Shown one piece after another: positions 7,241 to 11,185 of a stretch of 11,185 nucleotides of DNA. Both the position numbers and the translations under genes were made by a program. Position 1 is the stretch's first letter; each line of letters begins with the position of its first letter. Origin of the DNA: Bacteroidales bacterium (lineage in GTDB: Bacteria; Bacteroidota; Bacteroidia; Bacteroidales; GCA-2711565); contig JAOZUV010000023.1 of NCBI GenBank assembly GCA_029938505.1, positions 1 to 11,185 of the forward strand, given 5' to 3'. The notes beneath the pieces were generated by a model. It did no database searches. It was given only the letters and a program-made list of their open reading frames with translations, and was not told the origin of the DNA.

Positions 7241-7510
7241 TTATTTCTTCTCAACTTTAGCTTTCTTTTTAAACCAATTCTTAGGATTTAAATATTCTTT
7301 GTATTTAATAAAAAGCTCTTTCCCAAGAAGGAAGCCACCACCATAAAAAATCACTTCTGCTGTGATGAAAACGATGGTTGTTAATGTGATTTTGGTTTTA
7401 TTATCTAATGATAAAAAAGGAATAAATGGGAGTGAAATGAACAATGGAATGGAAAATAGTATTAAGCCTAGTCCTAATTTAAATTTCCAATTCTTTTCTT
7501 TCATACTCAT
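7241..7510 (-). CDS. Stand-alone RND 'transporter suffix' domain protein
   Basis: This is an 89-residue membrane protein with two hydrophobic helices (~11-34 and ~41-63). The GGGFLLGKELFIKYKEYL segment follows, then a strongly basic tail (WFKKKAKVEKK). The opening WKFKLGLGLILFSI, the 'AEV.f..g...lGKE.f' motif and the overall size match the short domain known as the transporter suffix (suffix_2_RND). That domain occurs either fused to the C-terminus of RND transporters or as a separate small protein. Here it stands alone, in the opposite orientation to the pump and about 3 kb away. Its role is not established; modulation of a transporter is only an inference. A second in-frame ATG at 7502-7504 is an equally possible start. 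The gene is divergent from the CutC gene, with 76 bases between them. Confidence 0.75.
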   Translation of the reverse strand: MSMKEKNWKFKLGLGLILFSIPLFISLPFIPFLSLDNKTKITLTTIVFITAEVIFYGGGFLLGKELFIKYKEYLNPKNWFKKKAKVEKK

Positions 7511-7586
7511 TTTATCTTGCTTTTTTAGGAAGCCAAAAATAATGTAATATTTTTAATAATTTTACAATAATCTACGACTAAGGAAA

Positions 7587-8339
7587 ATGAAACGACAAGA
7601 ATTTGAAATTGAAGTTTGTGCCAACTCCGTTTTATCAGCTATTGAAGCTGAAAAGGGAGGTGCAAATAGAGTTGAATTATGTGATAATTTGTATGAAGGA
7701 GGAAGCACTCCTTCTGTCGGAATGATCTTTCAGGCAAAGCAACAAACATCCATCGATGTATTTCCTATCATTCGTCCGCGAGGAGGTGATTTTTTATATT
7801 CTGAGACAGAGATGCTAATCATGCTAAAAGATATAGCTGTGGCTCGCCAAATGGGTGCTGATGGATTTGTGATCGGTTGCTTAACTCCAGAGGGGAAAGT
7901 GGATTATGAAAAATGCTCCAGACTTATTGAATCAGCAAAAGGACTACCAATTACATTTCATCGTGCTTTTGATATGTGTGATGATGCTTTTGAAGCCTTG
8001 AAGACAATTAAAAAATTAGGTATCCAGCACATTCTCACATCAGGGCAAAAAAATAAAGCCATTGATGGAATCCCATTGATTGCTGAACTGGTAAAAGCCG
8101 CGGGAAGTGATTTGAAAATCATGGTTGGGAGTGGTGTTGATGAAAATAATATTGAAGAAATTGCCCATAAAACGAATGCCAAAGCCTTTCATGTTTCACT
8201 CCGAGAGACTTATGAAAGCGAAATGATTTTCAGACGGGAGAGTGTATATATGGGTGGCTTAAAAGAAATACCTGAATTTGCCAATAAATATACCAGTGCT
8301 GAAAGAGTGGAAGCTTTGATCAAAAAGTTGCAGGGATAA
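7587..8339 (+). CDS. cutC: CutC-family protein (copper homeostasis, PF03932)
   Basis: This is a 250-residue TIM-barrel protein predicted to be cytoplasmic, and it matches the usual CutC length (E. coli 248). Family motifs appear in order: EVCANS (9-14), GGANRVELCDNLYEGGSTPS (24-43), RPRGGDFLYS (63-72), GADGFVIGCLTPEGKVD (90-106), FHRAFDM (124-130), ILTSGQ (149-154) and MVGSGV (179-184). E. coli cutC was first linked to copper tolerance, but that phenotype has been questioned, and the biochemical role of the family remains unsettled. No copper ATPase or copper sensor is nearby, so the context gives no support for a copper role. A purine-rich AAGGAA stretch lies immediately before the ATG, too close to act as a normal Shine-Dalgarno. 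The stop codon overlaps the T-run side of the hairpin that ends the converging barrel gene. Confidence 0.95.
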   Translation: MKRQEFEIEVCANSVLSAIEAEKGGANRVELCDNLYEGGSTPSVGMIFQAKQQTSIDVFPIIRPRGGDFLYSETEMLIMLKDIAVARQMGADGFVIGCLTPEGKVDYEKCSRLIESAKGLPITFHRAFDMCDDAFEALKTIKKLGIQHILTSGQKNKAIDGIPLIAELVKAAGSDLKIMVGSGVDENNIEEIAHKTNAKAFHVSLRETYESEMIFRRESVYMGGLKEIPEFANKYTSAERVEALIKKLQG

Positions 8340-8367
8340 AAAATCCCCTAGCTAAGTACTAGAGGAT
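8338..8367 (-). terminator. Terminator of the outer-membrane barrel gene
   Basis: Arms 8343-8351 and 8359-8367 pair with one mismatch around a seven-base loop. Read on the minus strand, the hairpin is followed by a run of six T (complement of 8338-8343), which fits the end of the barrel gene 25 bases upstream. The T-run overlaps the last bases of cutC. The hairpin may also slow + strand transcription leaving cutC, though no good T-run follows on that strand. Confidence 0.7.
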
Positions 8368-8392
8368 CTCTTATATAGAAATATAACTACTA

Positions 8393-9862
8393 TTAGAAAA
8401 TGCTATAAATTAATTGAATATTGAAATGATAACCTGATTTTTTTGACTCGAAATACGTAGTGTTATTAGATCTAAATATATTATTGTTAAGAGGAGTTAA
8501 GCTTTCTGAAGGATCATGAAAATTTAACGTAACATTTTCATCAGACTCCATCCACGTATAATTATATGTTACATAAGCATTAATTTTAAACTTTGGTGAA
8601 AAATAATAATTTGCTGACAACGAAAGTGATGTGTTAAAACCATTTCCATCAGTACCAATAATCTCTTTTTCTATATCTGATTTATCAAATATTTTAATAT
8701 ACTGCGCTTTCGAAAATAATTCAATTTTAGTACGGCTGTTAGGATAATACCCTAAGGTATGAGTAAGACCAAAATTTACATTGGGAATTCTAATTTTTGT
8801 TTTATTAGAACTTGTTTTTTTCTTCTGTGTAGTTTCATTTAGTCCATAATAGCCGAATATGTTAATACTGTTTTGCCAATACAAATTAATTGGTTTTTCA
8901 TAATTAAATTCTAAGCCACTGTTTATTACAATTGTATTTAAAGTATAATCAGGTGTTATATTTGAGTTCCCTTCTCCACTATTTTCATAATCATGCATAT
9001 TAATACCCGGATAAAAGGCTAATGAAAATCGAGTGCCGCTTTTTCTTATTTGTTGATCTCCAAATTCCCACATATCCATTAAAGATGTAAAGTAGGTGGC
9101 GTCTGATATGGTTTTACAGCCTTTATTTTCAAGGTATTCGTCAATCGATTTTAGTTCCTGGATTTTTCGGATTCGTGAGTCGAAGAAGCGTTTATTTTTA
9201 AGTTCAGAAATGATTTTTGCCAGCTCCAACACTTCATTATTCGATTTAAATTCGTTTAATCTATTTTGTTTTTTGAGCTCTTCAATTAAATAGATCGCTT
9301 GCCTGGCATCCTGTACTTGCTCAATTCGCCCAATTCCAATTTTTATAGGCGTCATAGCGAATAATGAATGTTGGTATACATCAAAAGTTGTTTCAGTTCC
9401 ATTATGATATTTTGAATAGTCGTAGTTAAACTTGATGCTAGTTTCAATAAATTGTTGATTATTATAATATTTACGATTTATGAAATCAATATATAATGAG
9501 GGGTTTATAGATGAATACTTCCATCGATTTTCATCATTTGCTGTTGATTTATAAGAATTCCACAAAAAGCCGAAACCAAATTTTATTTCACGCTGAAGGC
9601 TTTCATTGTTCAAATATGATTTGTAAAGTGCTGAAATATTTGAATCAAAATCAGTGTAGTTTCTTTTTTCTCTGGTATTACTTATGTGTTCCTCAGATGA
9701 AGTAGATGAATTTGTTCCTTGCATATTAAAATTAATATCCAAAGATTTTCTCTTCATATTTGGTAATTTGTAATCAGAAAGTTTAAAATCGGTGAACTGT
9801 GAAAATAATTGACTGGCTGTAAGAATTACCATGATAGCAATTCCAAAAATTCTTTTTTTCAT
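8393..9862 (-). CDS. Predicted outer-membrane beta-barrel with a helical insertion
   Basis: This is a 489-residue uncharacterised envelope protein. A Sec signal peptide is clear (MKKR, a hydrophobic core ~5-17, cleavage probably near residue 21 after QLFS). The chain then alternates aromatic/hydrophobic and polar residues in many beta-strand-like segments, for example EIKFGFGFLW, SLSLSANYYF, FKINAYVTYNYTW and FNIQLIYSIF. It ends in Phe, a typical outer-membrane insertion signal. An unusual charged, helix-rich block (~180-275) interrupts the strands. It is introduced by IGIGRIEQVQDARQAIYLIEE and contains KNKRFFDSRIRKIQELKSIDEY and a YFTSLMDMWEFGD end. I recall similar DARQA/RFFDxR blocks in other unnamed Bacteroidota proteins, but no function is known. 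The gene has its own terminator and a possible promoter. A porin-like or adhesion role is guesswork. Confidence 0.85.
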   Translation of the reverse strand: MKKRIFGIAIMVILTASQLFSQFTDFKLSDYKLPNMKRKSLDINFNMQGTNSSTSSEEHISNTREKRNYTDFDSNISALYKSYLNNESLQREIKFGFGFLWNSYKSTANDENRWKYSSINPSLYIDFINRKYYNNQQFIETSIKFNYDYSKYHNGTETTFDVYQHSLFAMTPIKIGIGRIEQVQDARQAIYLIEELKKQNRLNEFKSNNEVLELAKIISELKNKRFFDSRIRKIQELKSIDEYLENKGCKTISDATYFTSLMDMWEFGDQQIRKSGTRFSLAFYPGINMHDYENSGEGNSNITPDYTLNTIVINSGLEFNYEKPINLYWQNSINIFGYYGLNETTQKKKTSSNKTKIRIPNVNFGLTHTLGYYPNSRTKIELFSKAQYIKIFDKSDIEKEIIGTDGNGFNTSLSLSANYYFSPKFKINAYVTYNYTWMESDENVTLNFHDPSESLTPLNNNIFRSNNTTYFESKKSGYHFNIQLIYSIF

Positions 9863-9910
9863 AATTGAAAAGATTAATTAGTTAATAATCAATTTAACTG
9901 GGGAGTTAAG

Positions 9911-9941
9911 TAAATATACTAATTGTTTAATAATTCTCAAT
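9911..9941 (-). promoter_or_regulatory. Possible Bacteroidota promoter for the barrel gene
   Basis: On the minus strand ATTG (complement of 9938-9941) and TATATTTA (complement of 9911-9918) are separated by 19 bases. They resemble the -33 TTTG and -7 TAnnTTTG boxes with one mismatch each. The predicted start, near 9905, would leave a leader of about 43 bases before the ATG at 9862. The spacing is ideal, but the region is very AT-rich, so chance matches are likely. Confidence 0.3.
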
Positions 9942-9949
9942 ACGCTTTT

Positions 9950-9984
9950 TAAATAAAAAGATCCCGTATAAATACGAGATCTTT
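9950..9984 (-). terminator. Terminator of the YIP1-like gene
   Basis: Arms 9957-9969 and 9972-9984 form a 13-base stem with a single mismatch. On the minus strand the stem runs into CTTTTTATTT, giving a T-rich tail. It lies about 95 bases after the stop of the YIP1-like gene and just before the possible barrel-gene promoter, so it separates the two units. Confidence 0.6.
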
Positions 9985-10027
9985 AATACAATTCCTGTGC
10001 CAAGAATCTTAATTTTCTCTATATGAT

Positions 10028-10047
10028 TTTTACTTAGCTAAGTAAAA
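10028..10047. repeat. Perfect 20-base palindrome
   Basis: TTTTACTTAGCTAAGTAAAA reads the same on both strands with no gap. It lies 30 bases past the stop of the YIP1-like gene, ahead of that gene's better terminator. It could be an accessory hairpin (8-base stem, AGCT loop) in the 3' end of the message or a site for a dimeric DNA-binding protein. There is no T-run on the minus side, so it is a poor terminator. Confidence 0.5.
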
Positions 10048-10076
10048 TTTCAAATTTTTAAACTTGTTTATTATGC

Positions 10077-10709
10077 CTAATATAAAATTTGCATTGTTAG
10101 ATATATTGCAAAAAATACTGAAGCGGGTGATAAGTACCAGGCAAGAGCATCCTTTGTATTAGAAGCTTTTAATGATTGTTGAAAAACGTTGATGATCATT
10201 AAAATTATATAAACGAATAGTATCGTTCCTATTAGACTTCCACCCATAGGATTGCTCATTAAACTCATAATATTATTTCCTTTTACGAAAAGGTTTAAAA
10301 TTAAAAGAACGGGTATTAACAGACCAAAGGGTATTCCGCAGATAGCACCGGTTAATAATTCATTTTTGAAGTCGGCTTTGCTTAAGATTGATTTAATAAT
10401 AAATGAAAACCCGGAAATCAGAAACATACAAATTATAGGGAAAAGAGCAACTTTTATGAAATCAAAAAACTTCATATATTGTCTAGCTTCTCCAACTATT
10501 ATATAACTTCCTATTAGGTATAAAATAAAAACTGAGACAAAAATAATTAAAGTGTTGATTAATGATTTTTCACTTGGATTTTTAAAGATTGAACGTAAAC
10601 CATCAATGGGATTTTTAAAAAAAGTTACAATGATCTCTAAGAAATCTCCTTTGTAAAAGTTTTTAATTTCATCGAAACCTTTTTTGGCATTTTCTTTTGT
10701 GTTTTCCAT
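10077..10709 (-). CDS. YIP1-like five-helix membrane protein
   Basis: This is a 210-residue integral membrane protein without a signal peptide. An N-terminal soluble segment of ~45 residues contains the amphipathic piece FFKNPIDGLRSIFKNPSEKS. Five hydrophobic spans follow at about 51-72, 82-107, 117-142, 157-175 and 191-209. A short 'P..g...i...p' opening followed by five helices, with AWYLSPASVFFAIYLTMQILY closing the chain, fits bacterial proteins annotated as Yip1-domain. These are related to eukaryotic Rab-interacting membrane proteins, but their bacterial role is unknown. Assignment is by topology and overall pattern, so it may only be 'conserved membrane protein'. It is transcribed alone: the typA terminator lies upstream and its own hairpin downstream. 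Confidence 0.7.
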   Translation of the reverse strand: MENTKENAKKGFDEIKNFYKGDFLEIIVTFFKNPIDGLRSIFKNPSEKSLINTLIIFVSVFILYLIGSYIIVGEARQYMKFFDFIKVALFPIICMFLISGFSFIIKSILSKADFKNELLTGAICGIPFGLLIPVLLILNLFVKGNNIMSLMSNPMGGSLIGTILFVYIILMIINVFQQSLKASNTKDALAWYLSPASVFFAIYLTMQILY

Positions 10710-10840
10710 TTTTAATTAGAGTTAAATTTTTATTAAGTTGATTTAAATGTAAGAATATTATTTTTAATGAAATTTTTTATTGATTGTTCCTTAAGTTTAT
10801 TTTAAGGTCATTAATCACTCAAATAATATTTGGATGTACA

Positions 10841-10877
10841 AAAAAAGCCCTTCATTCTATTAATGAAGGGCTTTTTT
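10841..10877. terminator. Bidirectional intrinsic terminator downstream of typA
   Basis: A perfect 16-base stem (10841-10856 with 10862-10877) surrounds a five-base loop. The A-run at the left and the T-run at the right give a U-tract on either strand. It starts 14 bases past the typA stop and would end typA transcription on the minus strand. Confidence 0.93.
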
Positions 10878-10891
10878 AATGTAAGAATATG

Positions 10892-11185
10892 TTATTGTTT
10901 CTTATGTCTTTTTCGATCTATTTCATTCAACATAATTTTGCGTAAACGAATATGTTTTGGGGTTACTTCAACGTATTCATCTTCGCCAATATATTCAATG
11001 GCTTCTTCTAACGAGAATTTAATGGCAGGAGCAATAGCAACTTTATCATCATTACCTGATGACCTCATATTTGAAAGTTTCTTGGTTTTAATCACATTGA
11101 TGACAATGTCTTCGTAGCGATTGCTTTCACCTATCACCTGACCTGCATAAATTTCTGCATTTGGATTCACGAAAAATTTACCGCG
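10892..11185 (-). CDS. typA: GTPase TypA/BipA, C-terminal fragment
   Basis: Only the last 97 residues are present; the reading frame is open to the window edge (RGKFFVNPNAEIYAGQVIGES). TypA/BipA is a translational GTPase related to EF-G that binds the ribosome and supports growth under stress and cold, probably through 50S subunit assembly. The visible part is the family-specific C-terminal domain. It carries the characteristic stretches NVIKTKKLSNMRSSGNDD, SLEEAIEYIGEDEYVEVTP and KHIRLRKIMLNEIDRKRHK, which line up well with the known BipA ending (K.LTNMRASG.D, EVTP..IRLRK..L.E..R.R). A GTG at 11168-11170 is internal to the gene and is not its start. The GTPase and EF-G-like domains lie outside the window. 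A strong terminator follows the stop. Confidence 0.95.
   Translation of the reverse strand, partial: RGKFFVNPNAEIYAGQVIGESNRYEDIVINVIKTKKLSNMRSSGNDDKVAIAPAIKFSLEEAIEYIGEDEYVEVTPKHIRLRKIMLNEIDRKRHKKQ

Noticed and set aside
7587..8339. CutC, suffix protein and RND pump together as a copper-resistance island
   Set aside because: The genes lie on different strands with separate signals. No copper sensor, ATPase or metal-binding Met/His clusters are seen, and the copper role of CutC is itself disputed.
8349..8358. TAGCTAAGTA occurs here and again at 10035-10044
   Set aside because: A ten-base match inside two different hairpins in AT-rich DNA is expected by chance, and the flanks differ.
10830..11117. 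A 95-codon plus-strand open frame over the typA terminator and typA
   Set aside because: It runs through a strong hairpin and antisense to the well-conserved TypA C-terminus; its translation resembles no protein.

Overview
The window looks like a piece of a Bacteroidota chromosome. The signs are a low-GC, AT-rich composition, weak or absent Shine-Dalgarno sequences, promoter-like boxes close to the Bacteroidota TTG / TAnnTTTG pattern, an outer-membrane barrel ending in phenylalanine, and an intergenic inverted repeat of the 'TTCGACAAGCTCAG' kind that I remember from this phylum. A marine or anaerobic Bacteroidales/Marinilabiliales-like source is possible, but I cannot fix a genus. Both ends cut through genes, so this may be a whole metagenomic contig.

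Left third (1-4640, + strand): a tripartite-efflux module. It holds a periplasmic adaptor whose 5' end is missing or scrambled, a full-length RND inner-membrane pump 6 bases later, and a small DUF2892-type membrane protein. It ends in a strong intrinsic terminator. No TolC-like outer-membrane channel is in view. The first ~180 bases do not fit the adaptor gene. On the other strand they carry a 42-codon fragment rich in Trp and Tyr, so this end looks like a rearrangement or an assembly chimera.

Middle (4640-6250): a probable two-gene + strand unit, a classical short-chain dehydrogenase followed by a small acidic protein that appears to be an internal tandem duplication. It ends in a second hairpin terminator. 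A ~70-base interspersed inverted repeat lies between this unit and the convergent gene.

Centre-right (6254-8340): a XerC/XerD-type tyrosine recombinase with a complete catalytic set and a stand-alone RND 'transporter suffix' two-helix protein, both on the - strand. Divergent from them is a CutC-family TIM-barrel gene.

Right third (8340-11185, - strand): a 489-residue predicted outer-membrane beta-barrel with an unusual helical insertion, a five-helix YIP1-like membrane protein, and the C-terminal end of the ribosome-associated GTPase TypA/BipA. Each has its own hairpin terminator downstream. Apart from the efflux module this is mostly housekeeping and envelope genes. I see no CRISPR array, prophage, transposase, toxin-antitoxin pair or RNA gene. 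The points most worth following are the uncharacterised barrel, the duplicated acidic protein, the pump's altered proton-relay residues and the scrambled left end.
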